From JASGMR01 sp963664675 (GTDB taxonomy: Bacteria; Thermotogota; Thermotogae; Petrotogales; Kosmotogaceae), in the NCBI GenBank assembly GCA_963664675.2, contig CAXXLB010000009.1, positions 434,001 to 498,000 on the forward strand: a DNA stretch of 64,000 bases, in the 5' to 3' direction. Of the stretch, positions 35,224 to 43,000 are shown one piece after another. The notes under the pieces are model-generated. The model was not told the origin of the DNA, did no database searches, and saw only the letters and a list, made by a program, of their open reading frames with translations. Each line of letters begins with the position of its first letter. Position 1 is the stretch's first letter. Position numbers and translations under genes: made by a program.

Positions 35224-35871
35224 ATGAAATTCTTATCTTTTGATTCTTCATCAAAAAAATTATACGTGATAGCTGAAAATAATAATATTAAATCTTCAAT
35301 AACCCTTGAAGATGGACGTGATTACGGTTCAAAATTACCTGTGATAATCAAAAATATTTTAGATTATTCCAATTTAAAAATAAAAGAACTCGATTTCATA
35401 GGCGTCTCTTCCGGTCCCGGTTCGTTAACCGGACTCAGAATTGGTATTTCTCTGGTAAAAGGGTTGAGCTACAGCAACAATGTAAAAATTTTACCTTTCA
35501 ATTCCCTCGATTTATTCGGCTATAACAGGGAAAAGGACAAATATATTTTTAGAAAGGGTAGAAAAAATTATTATTACTGGAAAAAAAATGTATTATTCAG
35601 CAAAACTGAATACAATTCACTCAGTGAAATATATGAATTAATTCCCGCTCATACAAAAATATTATTGAGCGATGAAAAAAACAGAGATGATTTCAACAAC
35701 TATAAAATAGAATTATGTGATGAAGCAAATATAAAAAATTTTTATAAAGTAATTGAAGAATATTATAAAAAGGGATACTTCACAAACACTTTTGAAATAA
35801 AACCATTATATCTTCAAAAATCTATTGCAGAGATAAATTGGGAAAAAAAGTTAAAGGGGAATCAAAAATGA
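35224..35871 (+). CDS. tsaB: tRNA threonylcarbamoyladenosine biosynthesis protein TsaB
   Basis: Partner of TsaD and TsaE in t6A37 synthesis. 215 residues of ASKHA fold. It begins KFLSFDSSSKKLYVIAE, carries LPVIIKNILDYSNLKIKELD, and has the marker GVSSGPGSLTGLRIGISLVKGL at residues 60-81. The C-terminal half is more divergent and Lys/Tyr-rich. It starts 5 bases after the YitT gene, and its stop overlaps the next start (ATGA). Confidence 0.88.
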   Translation: MKFLSFDSSSKKLYVIAENNNIKSSITLEDGRDYGSKLPVIIKNILDYSNLKIKELDFIGVSSGPGSLTGLRIGISLVKGLSYSNNVKILPFNSLDLFGYNREKDKYIFRKGRKNYYYWKKNVLFSKTEYNSLSEIYELIPAHTKILLSDEKNRDDFNNYKIELCDEANIKNFYKVIEEYYKKGYFTNTFEIKPLYLQKSIAEINWEKKLKGNQK

Positions 35872-36764
35872 TTAAAAATTTTGAATTTTTTAAAGAAAAA
35901 ATTATTGATTCAGAAAAAAAGAAAATAGTTCTGGTAGGATCTGAAGATAGAGAGGCCCTGATCTCTCTCAAAAAAGCGGAGAAAATAGGAATTGCCGACG
36001 CAATACTGGTGGGAAATAAAGAAATCACGAAAAAATACTGCGAAGAACTACAAATTAATTTCGAGATAATCGATTCAAAAACGCCCGAATCCGCTGTTGA
36101 AATCGGCGTAAAACTAGTTAATTCAGGTAAGGGAAACATATTGATGAAAGGACTGATAAAAACCTCCATTCTTTTGAAAGCGGTTTTAAATAAAGATTGG
36201 GGACTCAGAAAGAACAAACTTCTTTCACATATTTGTGCGATGGAGATTCCCGGAATAGACAGATTATTATTCGTTGCGGACGGCGGGATGGTAATAAAAC
36301 CAAATTTAAGTGAAAAAATTGAAATAATAAAAAATAGCGTTGAGTTTTTGAATGATCTTGGGTACATAAATCCGAATGTTGCCGTTATTTCAGCAGTTGA
36401 AGTCGTGAACGATGCAATAGAGTCAACAATCGATGCTGCGGTATTAACCAAGATGAACCAAAGGGGTCAAATAAAAAATTGTACGATAGATGGGCCCCTC
36501 GGGATCGACAATGCAATAAATGAAAAAGCAGCCGAAATAAAAAAAATAAAAAGTAAAGTTGCTGGAAAAGCAGATTTGCTGATTGTACCTGATATAAATT
36601 CCGGAAATTTTCTTGGAAAATCGGCAATATATCTTTCAAAAGGAACAATAGCCGGAGTAATATTAGGATCCAAAGCACCGATTGTCTTAACTTCCAGAGC
36701 CGATGAAGAGAAATCTAAATTAAATTCAATATCTTTAGCGGTTTATTCCACGTTAAAAAAATGA
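35868..36764 (+). CDS. Phosphate acetyl/butyryltransferase family enzyme
   Basis: 298 residues. The family pattern is clear: KIVLVGSEDREALISLKKAEKIGIADAILVG (split across strands), then LMKGLIKTSILLKAVLNK near residue 90, IDGPLGIDNAIN near 205, and LLIVPDINSGNFLGKSA near 237. It is closest in layout to phosphate butyryltransferases, but no butyrate kinase gene adjoins it, so acetyl-CoA or another acyl-CoA may be the substrate. The upstream open frame overlaps tsaB; ATG at 35868 with AAGGGG before it is chosen. Confidence 0.85.
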   Translation: MIKNFEFFKEKIIDSEKKKIVLVGSEDREALISLKKAEKIGIADAILVGNKEITKKYCEELQINFEIIDSKTPESAVEIGVKLVNSGKGNILMKGLIKTSILLKAVLNKDWGLRKNKLLSHICAMEIPGIDRLLFVADGGMVIKPNLSEKIEIIKNSVEFLNDLGYINPNVAVISAVEVVNDAIESTIDAAVLTKMNQRGQIKNCTIDGPLGIDNAINEKAAEIKKIKSKVAGKADLLIVPDINSGNFLGKSAIYLSKGTIAGVILGSKAPIVLTSRADEEKSKLNSISLAVYSTLKK

Positions 36765-36949
36765 TACTGGAAATAGACGGAAAAATATCAACAATTGATG
36801 AAAAAATAACCGTTAAACAACTATTTAAGAGAAAAAATATCTTAACCGATTCGGCCATAGCGATAGTGGATGGGGAAATATATACCAGAGATCGGTTGAT
36901 TCCTTTAAGAGCTCACGTGAAAATAATTAAAATAATTCCTTCGTATTGA
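36761..36949 (+). CDS. ThiS/MoaD-like beta-grasp protein without C-terminal diglycine
   Basis: 62 residues. ILEIDGK at the start, a central helix (VKQLFKRKNI) and AIAIVDGEIYTRDRLIPLRAHVKII fit the ThiS/MoaD fold. Sulfur carriers of this family end in GG; this one ends IIKIIPSY, so it cannot form a thiocarboxylate in the normal way. It overlaps the phosphotransacylase gene by 4 bases, the last gene of the heat-shock string. The role is unknown. It could be a structural or binding β-grasp protein. Confidence 0.6.
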   Translation: MILEIDGKISTIDEKITVKQLFKRKNILTDSAIAIVDGEIYTRDRLIPLRAHVKIIKIIPSY

Positions 36950-37097
36950 AATCCAATTCATTTCATTTTTTACCAGTATTGTTTCTTAAAAAAGATTTTT
37001 ATATTATTTGCTATAATTTTAATAATTAAATTTTAAAAGCAAAGATTTATTTTGGCACTACATTGCATTATTAAAACGCATGACAGAGGCTGCTTTT
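36950..37097 (+). other. Gap before the kinase gene
   Basis: 148 bases, very AT-rich. A TATAAT at 37012-37017 is a candidate -10 for the kinase gene, but no -35-like hexamer lies at 16-19 bases. No hairpin terminator is visible after the ThiS-like gene, so readthrough is possible. Confidence 0.35.
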
Positions 37098-37955
37098 ATG
37101 TATACAGAATTGCCTGTGGGCACGGTACTGAACAATAAATATAAAATAATTGATGTTCTGGGACAGGGAGGTTTTGGAATAACCTACTTAGCATCTGACC
37201 TGGATACAGAAAATAAGTATGCTATTAAAGAATTCTTTCCCAGAGGTTATTCGCGACATGAAAAGGATTTGGTTATACCATCCTCTATGACTAATTCTGC
37301 ATTTGAAAGCAGATTGATCAGTTTTTTGAATGAGGCAAAAATTTTACTTTCAATCGAACAGAAAAATGTTGTAAAAGTTTACAGTTATTTTAGAGAGAAT
37401 AAAACAGGTTATTACGTTATGGAATATGTAAATGGAATTCAACTGGAAAAATATATAAAAAAATATGGACCATTGGACACAAAAAAGGCACTTACCATTT
37501 TTATCGAAATCTGTAAAGGTATTGAAGCTATTCATGACCAAGGCTATTTACACGGAGATATAAAACCGGAAAATATTATTATAAATGAGGATGATAAGAA
37601 AATAAAAATTATCGATTTCGGTGGAAGTTTTAAAAAAGGATCCTTTTTTAAGGTCAATATAATTTCGAAAAGATACAGTCCTCCGGAAAAATTTCTTGCA
37701 GACAGCTACTTAACTCCTTCCTCAGATATCTATTCTCTTGGAGGAGTATTATTTTTTATGTTGAGTGGAACTCATCCATTATCTAATGAAGAAAGAAAAA
37801 CGATGTTCAATATGAATTTTCCATACGGAGACCATAAAACGAGGAATATTATCAAAAAATCTATGGATCAAATCCCCGAAAAGAGATACAAATCAGTTTC
37901 AATGATCCTCAAGAAAATTCAACCTTCCAATATACTCAGCAAACTCTTTTTATGA
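37098..37955 (+). CDS. Hanks-type serine/threonine protein kinase (soluble, kinase domain only)
   Basis: 285 residues, almost exactly one kinase domain. Glycine loop GQGGFG (22-27), lysine K44 in AIKEF, helix-C glutamate E79, catalytic loop HGDIKPEN (152-159), DFG at 173-175, SSDIYSLGG (subdomain IX) and R263 (subdomain XI) are all present. The HRD arginine is glycine (HGD), so it is probably not regulated by activation-loop phosphorylation. There is no membrane segment or sensor domain. The upstream ATG has no ribosome binding site, whereas 37098 has GAGG 8 bases before it. Substrates are unknown. It is convergent with ispA, and the two coding ends overlap by 6 bases. Confidence 0.88.
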   Translation: MYTELPVGTVLNNKYKIIDVLGQGGFGITYLASDLDTENKYAIKEFFPRGYSRHEKDLVIPSSMTNSAFESRLISFLNEAKILLSIEQKNVVKVYSYFRENKTGYYVMEYVNGIQLEKYIKKYGPLDTKKALTIFIEICKGIEAIHDQGYLHGDIKPENIIINEDDKKIKIIDFGGSFKKGSFFKVNIISKRYSPPEKFLADSYLTPSSDIYSLGGVLFFMLSGTHPLSNEERKTMFNMNFPYGDHKTRNIIKKSMDQIPEKRYKSVSMILKKIQPSNILSKLFL

Positions 37956-38795
37956 TATTTCTATTAAATCAAATATAGAACGGAGCTCTTGAGAAGTTTC
38001 TTTTAAACCTAAAATTGATACCCTTTTCAATGAATTGAAATAAATTTCCTTTGCAGTTTTTTTTGCTTCATTTAAAGAGACAAATTTCAAAATAGTCAGT
38101 TTGTTCTGTTTTTTGTCTTTGCCGGGAGTTTTTCCAAGTACTTCGCTTGAAGAAATTTCATCCTTTATATCATCTAAAAGTTGAAAAGAAATGCCAAAAT
38201 CTGTTCCAATTTTTTCGGGTTCATCATATTTTTGATCCTTTAAAATAAAAGGTGCCGCAAAACAAAACTTAAAAAGTGCCGCAGTTTTCAATATATAAAT
38301 ATCCTTCAGCAGTTCTTTATTTGGAACTTTATTCATTTTTACATCTAAATATTCTCCAAGAACAACATTTAAACTACAATCGATCCATAAAGCCACAATT
38401 TTTTTAGAAATTTCCGAATTTACAGGTAAAGAATTAAGTATTTTAACCGGCAATAGCATCGAATAATCACCCGTCAATATAGCGTTATCTTCTCCGAATT
38501 TTACATGGTGAGTTTTTTTGCCTCTTCTAAGCCTATCATCATCAATACTTGGCAGATCATCATGTATGAGACTACCGGAATGAAAAATCTCAACGGCAAA
38601 TCCAACTCTCTCTAAGATTTCCTGTTCTATTCCCAACTCTTTTCCGATTGAGAATATAATGAAGGGTCTCAATCTTTTTCCACCGGCAAGAGGAGTATAA
38701 ATTAACATCTCTAAAAAATCTTCGTTTATTTTCAGATCTCTTAAAAACAATTCAAATTTCGGATTAAAAAAATCCTTAAAAACATTAAACTGCAT
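37950..38795 (-). CDS. ispA: Polyprenyl diphosphate synthase (farnesyl/geranylgeranyl type)
   Basis: Short-chain trans-prenyl synthase, 281 residues. The first aspartate-rich motif is DDLPSIDDDRLRRG near residue 74. GGKRLRPF precedes it and FQLLDDIKDE, the second aspartate motif, is near 200. The exact chain length is not decidable here. It is the last gene of the thiI-plsC-bfn-ispA unit, and its ATG overlaps the bfn stop by one base. It supplies precursors for undecaprenyl and quinone-like lipids. Confidence 0.88.
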   Translation of the reverse strand: MQFNVFKDFFNPKFELFLRDLKINEDFLEMLIYTPLAGGKRLRPFIIFSIGKELGIEQEILERVGFAVEIFHSGSLIHDDLPSIDDDRLRRGKKTHHVKFGEDNAILTGDYSMLLPVKILNSLPVNSEISKKIVALWIDCSLNVVLGEYLDVKMNKVPNKELLKDIYILKTAALFKFCFAAPFILKDQKYDEPEKIGTDFGISFQLLDDIKDEISSSEVLGKTPGKDKKQNKLTILKFVSLNEAKKTAKEIYFNSLKRVSILGLKETSQELRSIFDLIEIS

Positions 38796-39316
38796 TATAA
38801 ATCGCTATTTCCCTTGTTACTGAAATATTGTTTCAGTTCATCGATGCTGAAATTATTTATAAACTCTTTTAATGATTCATCATCAGCTTTCTCACTGGAA
38901 ATATTTATATTTCTTTTGAATTTTTTAATATCAATAGAAAAATCATTCAGTACTTCTTCATCGGTAAAAATAGGGAACTTAAATTTAACACCGAATATTA
39001 TAGCTTCATAAATGGTTGTATTAACACTTTTCTTTCCATTTTCCGAATCAAAATATATACATGATGTTAATTTGCCATTTTCACTCTTTATGATCCCTTT
39101 CTCAAATTTCATTTGAAATATTCGAGCCAAATCCGAAACTATATCAAAGGTGGTTCTTTTATTGTTTTTTATTTTGAAAAGAATAAAAGCTAAAATTTCA
39201 GCTTCTTTGGCATCTATAGGAATTCTTAAACCTCTATCGCTGTTTTTTATCTGCAATAACATTTCAAATTTTTTATATTTATCGATAATAATTCCGGTTA
39301 ATTTTATTACATGCAT
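38795..39316 (-). CDS. Bifunctional nuclease family (DUF151) protein
   Basis: 173 residues. The DUF151 pattern is recognisable: LRIPIDAKEAEILAFIL (residues 30-46), TTFDIVSDLARIFQM, a strand pair around CIYFD, TTIYEAIIFGVKFKFPIFTDEEVL. The usual RPSDAIALA is replaced by NTTIYEAIIFG, so the conserved acidic residue is lost. Nuclease activity reported for plant and bacterial homologues therefore may not apply. A C-terminal acidic and coiled tail is added. In Thermotoga the family member also lies beside a prenyl synthase gene, as I recall. Confidence 0.72.
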   Translation of the reverse strand: MHVIKLTGIIIDKYKKFEMLLQIKNSDRGLRIPIDAKEAEILAFILFKIKNNKRTTFDIVSDLARIFQMKFEKGIIKSENGKLTSCIYFDSENGKKSVNTTIYEAIIFGVKFKFPIFTDEEVLNDFSIDIKKFKRNINISSEKADDESLKEFINNFSIDELKQYFSNKGNSDL

Positions 39317-40071
39317 TATTTCCTAAGCTCCTCCAAATTCTTATGAATGATCTTTTCAATAAAATCAGAATAATCGTTTAAATTTTCAAAATCCCCAGAA
39401 AGCACCGGTTTATCTATTGATATTTTAATATTCGTAGGTTTGAAAGATTTGTCCTTTTTTCCAAAAAGTTTTCCTGTACCGTCTATTGAAACAGGAATGA
39501 CGGGGATTTTCATTTTATAAGGTAATCCTAAACTGTCTTTCTGAAAATCTCTCATTGTGATTCCATCATCTGATCTCGTACCCTCGGGGAAAATAAGCAT
39601 TACAGACCCATTTTTCAACTTCGTCACCAGATCTCTTAAGACTCTGGCTGTTTGAGATCTATTACCTCTGTCGATGAAAACGCCTCCACTTCTTTCAATA
39701 AACCAGGAAATCGGAGGAAGTTTCTTCAGTTCTTTCTTAGCTATGAACGTTAAATCCCAAAAGACATATCCGCCGGCAGCGGGAATATCAAAATAACTCT
39801 GATGATTTGATGCTATTACAAATGGCCCCTTTTTGGGAACATTTTCTTTACCAATAACTTTTACCTTAGTAAATGTGAATAAAAAAGTTGCTTTGCAAAA
39901 ATAATGAATCTGTTTTTTTACATAGATAACAGCCGTTGGTTTATCTTTTATTATCTGGATTACGAAACTTATTAACAGTACAAGATCACCATAGATTACC
40001 ACATAAATAACATATGTTATTGCCGTCCAAATGGTGAATAATATTTCAAAGATTTTTTTTAATATTTTCAA
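39316..40071 (-). CDS. plsC: 1-acyl-sn-glycerol-3-phosphate acyltransferase
   Basis: Makes phosphatidic acid. 251 residues with one or two N-terminal membrane segments (residues 8-40). The catalytic NHQSYFD (HX4D) is near residue 92, GGVFIDRG near 129, and FPEGTRSDDG (the glycerol-phosphate motif) near 160. The start appears to be TTG, with AAGGG about 9 bases before it, overlapping the end of thiI by 26 bases. Confidence 0.9.
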   Translation of the reverse strand: MKILKKIFEILFTIWTAITYVIYVVIYGDLVLLISFVIQIIKDKPTAVIYVKKQIHYFCKATFLFTFTKVKVIGKENVPKKGPFVIASNHQSYFDIPAAGGYVFWDLTFIAKKELKKLPPISWFIERSGGVFIDRGNRSQTARVLRDLVTKLKNGSVMLIFPEGTRSDDGITMRDFQKDSLGLPYKMKIPVIPVSIDGTGKLFGKKDKSFKPTNIKISIDKPVLSGDFENLNDYSDFIEKIIHKNLEELRK

Positions 40072-41260
40072 ATGTATCAGACCCTTCTATTTTTCCATCA
40101 ATCAATTTAAAAATCTTGATAGTATTAACGGTATTTTCCAGTAACTCTTCTTCTTCATATAACTCTTCTTCTCTCTTCAAATTCTTAATTCTGGTTTTCG
40201 TTGCGGGGCTATCAGGAACAAAAACAGTACAGCTATCTTCAAACGGTAGTATAGATGTCTCATAAGTTCCTATTTCTTTGGACAATTTTATTGTATCAAT
40301 TTTATCAAAAGTTATCAAAGGTCTTATAACGAGTTTTTTACAGGCATCGTCAATAGAAAAAATATTTTCCAGTGTCTGACTCGCAACCTGTCCAACCGAT
40401 TCTCCGGATATGACTGCTTTATAATTAAAGGAATCGCATACACTGTTACAGACTTTCATCATAAACCTTCTTTGAACTACGAGACTGACTGACGGTTTTA
40501 CCGATCTTTGAATGCTCACCTGCGCTTTTGTAAAATTAACACTGTAAAACATCAACGGTCTTCCTCCATTGAAAGAAGTCAATATTTTAGCAAGATCAAG
40601 TACTTTGTTAAGAGCATCATCAGAGGTATATGGGGGGCTGGAAAAATGCATACAATCAATGCTTATTCCACGTTTCATGGCATACCAGCCTGCAACAGGG
40701 CTATCTATTCCGCCCGATAAAAGAAGTAATCCTCTTCCCGATACACCCACCGGCAAACCAGCGGCACCATTTATTTTATCGGTAAAAATATATGTTCCCT
40801 TTTCTCTTATATCTATTCCAATGTAAAAATCAGGATTGTGCAGATCGACCGAAAGTTCAGGATTTGAAGCCAACACTTTTTCTCCCATCAAAGCACTGAA
40901 ATCCATACTCCTTATGGGAAAGGATTTATTTGCCCTGTTTGTATTAACTCTGAATGTTTTCTTTCCCTTCTCATAATTATAGTTTGCAAGATCACAACAA
41001 ACTTTTTCAATTGTTTTTTGATCAAAATCAACATAAAAACCTATACTGAAATTCTGTATTCCAAAAATTTTTTTCATCTTACCAACTATATTTTCAGAAT
41101 TCTCTTCGCTGTATGTTAATATTATTCTTCCTCTTCTTCTTGAAACTTTTGAACCTTTAAAAGTATTCTTTATGTTTGCAACCAATTTTTTTTCGAAAAA
41201 TATTCTGTTTTTCCCTTTTAACCCTATTTCACCGTATCTTATTATTACGACTTTTTCCAC
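40046..41260 (-). CDS. thiI: tRNA 4-thiouridine synthase / thiamine synthesis protein ThiI
   Basis: 404 residues. An N-terminal ferredoxin-like and THUMP part (residues 1-165) includes VIIRYGEIGLKGKNR. The PP-loop synthase domain has LLLSGGIDSPVAGWYAMKRG near residue 180. The sequence ends soon after, without the rhodanese domain of the E. coli protein, so sulfur relay must differ, as in many Firmicutes and Thermotogae. The conserved EDSCTVFVP block is present near residue 340. First gene of its operon. Confidence 0.92.
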   Translation of the reverse strand: MEKVVIIRYGEIGLKGKNRIFFEKKLVANIKNTFKGSKVSRRRGRIILTYSEENSENIVGKMKKIFGIQNFSIGFYVDFDQKTIEKVCCDLANYNYEKGKKTFRVNTNRANKSFPIRSMDFSALMGEKVLASNPELSVDLHNPDFYIGIDIREKGTYIFTDKINGAAGLPVGVSGRGLLLLSGGIDSPVAGWYAMKRGISIDCMHFSSPPYTSDDALNKVLDLAKILTSFNGGRPLMFYSVNFTKAQVSIQRSVKPSVSLVVQRRFMMKVCNSVCDSFNYKAVISGESVGQVASQTLENIFSIDDACKKLVIRPLITFDKIDTIKLSKEIGTYETSILPFEDSCTVFVPDSPATKTRIKNLKREEELYEEEELLENTVNTIKIFKLIDGKIEGSDTFENIKKNL

Positions 41261-41346
41261 TATTCGCCCCCATGATCATGATATAATATTCACAACATAA
41301 TTATTATATATTTTTATTTTATCTTTTCATTAAAGGAGTGTAATTA

Positions 41347-41826
41347 TTGATTTATAGATTGATTTTTTCTTTTATTCCCATTGTAGGTCTGTCAATGATT
41401 GGATTCAATATTGTCATTTCCGTCTTTGTATCGCTTCTTTTAGTTGCAGGAACTCTATTATCGAAAAACAGGGGATGGATTCCCCAGTTACAATCGGTAA
41501 CACTCGTTTTATTATACGCAATTTCAATTTTCGGATATTTGAATCAGGGATATAATCACTTTGAATTGATTTTGATTTTAGTCTCGATGGGCTATTTATT
41601 CAGTGGTTTATTCGGTCTTTTTTTAGAAAGTACAAAACTCGCAATATCTTTTTCCATAATTTTCTGGAGTTTCGAAGCGGCTTCTATCGCGATGCTCGCT
41701 TTTCAGAAAATTGGAATTCCTGGAATTTTGGTATCGCTTGTTTTATTCTTGTTGATCGCATACAGAGATTACAGAAAAATTATTTTGAGCAAAAATAAAA
41801 TTAACGAAGATCAAATTGATCAATAA
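41347..41826 (+). CDS. Small membrane protein of unknown function
   Basis: 159 residues with about five hydrophobic segments (roughly 2-35, 42-62, 70-90, 95-118, 122-140) and a basic, polar C-terminus. I do not recognise a family. The start is TTG, with AGGAG 8 bases upstream. It is divergent from thiI and convergent with the metallophosphoesterase gene, whose coding end overlaps it by 26 bases. It could be a monocistronic inner-membrane protein. Confidence 0.65.
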   Translation: MIYRLIFSFIPIVGLSMIGFNIVISVFVSLLLVAGTLLSKNRGWIPQLQSVTLVLLYAISIFGYLNQGYNHFELILILVSMGYLFSGLFGLFLESTKLAISFSIIFWSFEAASIAMLAFQKIGIPGILVSLVLFLLIAYRDYRKIILSKNKINEDQIDQ

Positions 41827-42811
41827 CTTCGTTATTCGTATCTTTCGCTGTAATAAAGTAAGTACCTGATCCTTCGGAATATTCACATAAGACATAATTG
41901 TTTATCTTTTTTTGAATTATCAACCCTTCATTCTTTCCTTCTAAATCATAGAGTGGGGCCCCAGCGCCTGCAGTAATAATATACATAACTCCATTTTTTT
42001 CAAATCTTTGATAAGAATGGTCATGACCCGAAAAAACGACATTAACTTTATGTTGTTCCATCAAAGGAACAATGAAATTGATCGCCTGATCGTTATTACC
42101 ATGAAGACCGTTGCTGAATGGTGGCTTATGCATGAAAACGAATTTATATTTGTAATCTTCACTATTATTTAAGATTTTTTTAAACCATTTATATTGTGCG
42201 GAATTTTTATCTAAGGACTTATTAGTATTCAAAACTATAAAAATTGAATCCCCTGAAATAAAATAATAATAAGTATTTTCTTCTATTCCAGGAAAAACAT
42301 TATTTATATAAAACATTGGGAATTCATGATTTCCAATTACCGGAAAATAAGGTTTATTCAATTTCGATATACTTTCCGAGAACTCTTCCCATTGCCACCA
42401 GAATAGATCTAAAAAGACCATATCACCTGTATTAAAAATAAAATCAAAACTCTCCTCTTTTATTTTTGTAAGTATAAAATTATGGTAACTTGAATTTTCT
42501 CTGTTATCACCATATACAACAAAATCTCTATTGCCGTCTGATAGAGTCCTTATACTTTCATTAAGCAATGAGTTTATACCTTTTATTACAGAGAAAGTGT
42601 ACTCCTTCCCCGGCTCCAGATTATCTACAGAAACGTGATGAAATTTTCCTCTTTCCCCCAAAAAAGTTTTACCATCAAATATAACCGATGTAAAACTTTC
42701 GTCCTGAGTATACCAATTTATAGTTAACGTATCAGTTGATAAATCTGTTATATAATACGAAAGAGAAAAAGTTGAAATTATCAAAAAAAATGAAATAAGT
42801 ATCCTCTTCAT
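41801..42811 (-). CDS. Secreted metallophosphoesterase with N-terminal fibronectin-like domain
   Basis: 336 residues, similar to purple acid phosphatase-like proteins. A signal peptide starts MKRILISFFLIISTFSLSYY. A beta domain follows (about 20-95), then the calcineurin-type fold: DFVVYGDNRENSS, FIFNTGDMVFLD (GD), PYFPVIGNHEFP (GNHE), YKFVFMHKPPFS and VVFSGHDHSYQR (GHxH). The metal ligands are all present. The open frame extends 31 codons further upstream, but GGGGTGA just before 42811 and the signal peptide define the start. Substrate unknown; it acts outside the cytoplasmic membrane. Confidence 0.85.
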   Translation of the reverse strand: MKRILISFFLIISTFSLSYYITDLSTDTLTINWYTQDESFTSVIFDGKTFLGERGKFHHVSVDNLEPGKEYTFSVIKGINSLLNESIRTLSDGNRDFVVYGDNRENSSYHNFILTKIKEESFDFIFNTGDMVFLDLFWWQWEEFSESISKLNKPYFPVIGNHEFPMFYINNVFPGIEENTYYYFISGDSIFIVLNTNKSLDKNSAQYKWFKKILNNSEDYKYKFVFMHKPPFSNGLHGNNDQAINFIVPLMEQHKVNVVFSGHDHSYQRFEKNGVMYIITAGAGAPLYDLEGKNEGLIIQKKINNYVLCEYSEGSGTYFITAKDTNNEVIDQFDLR

Positions 42812-42960
42812 CAAATCACCCCACTCTATAAAAATTATAAACTCTTTTTTAAATGAATCCGTACATAAAATTATATCTTTTATAGAGCTTAATTTTTCAT
42901 ACATTTTGTAATCTTTTTAATTTCAAATTTAATAATAATTATAAAATTGAACAGACTCAA

Positions 42961-42988
42961 AAAAAAGCTCTCCGAAGAGAGCTTTTTT
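42961..42988 (-). terminator. Terminator after the sugar ABC ATPase gene
   Basis: GCTCTC, loop CGAA, GAGAGC, flanked by A and T runs on both sides, 13 bases after the ATPase stop. The symmetry means it could work in both directions. Confidence 0.85.
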
Positions 42989-43000
42989 ATATCATGAAAT

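Noticed and set aside
36761..36949. TtuB sulfur carrier for TtuA
   Set aside because: The carrier function needs a C-terminal GG, which is absent, and the gene is not near ttuA.
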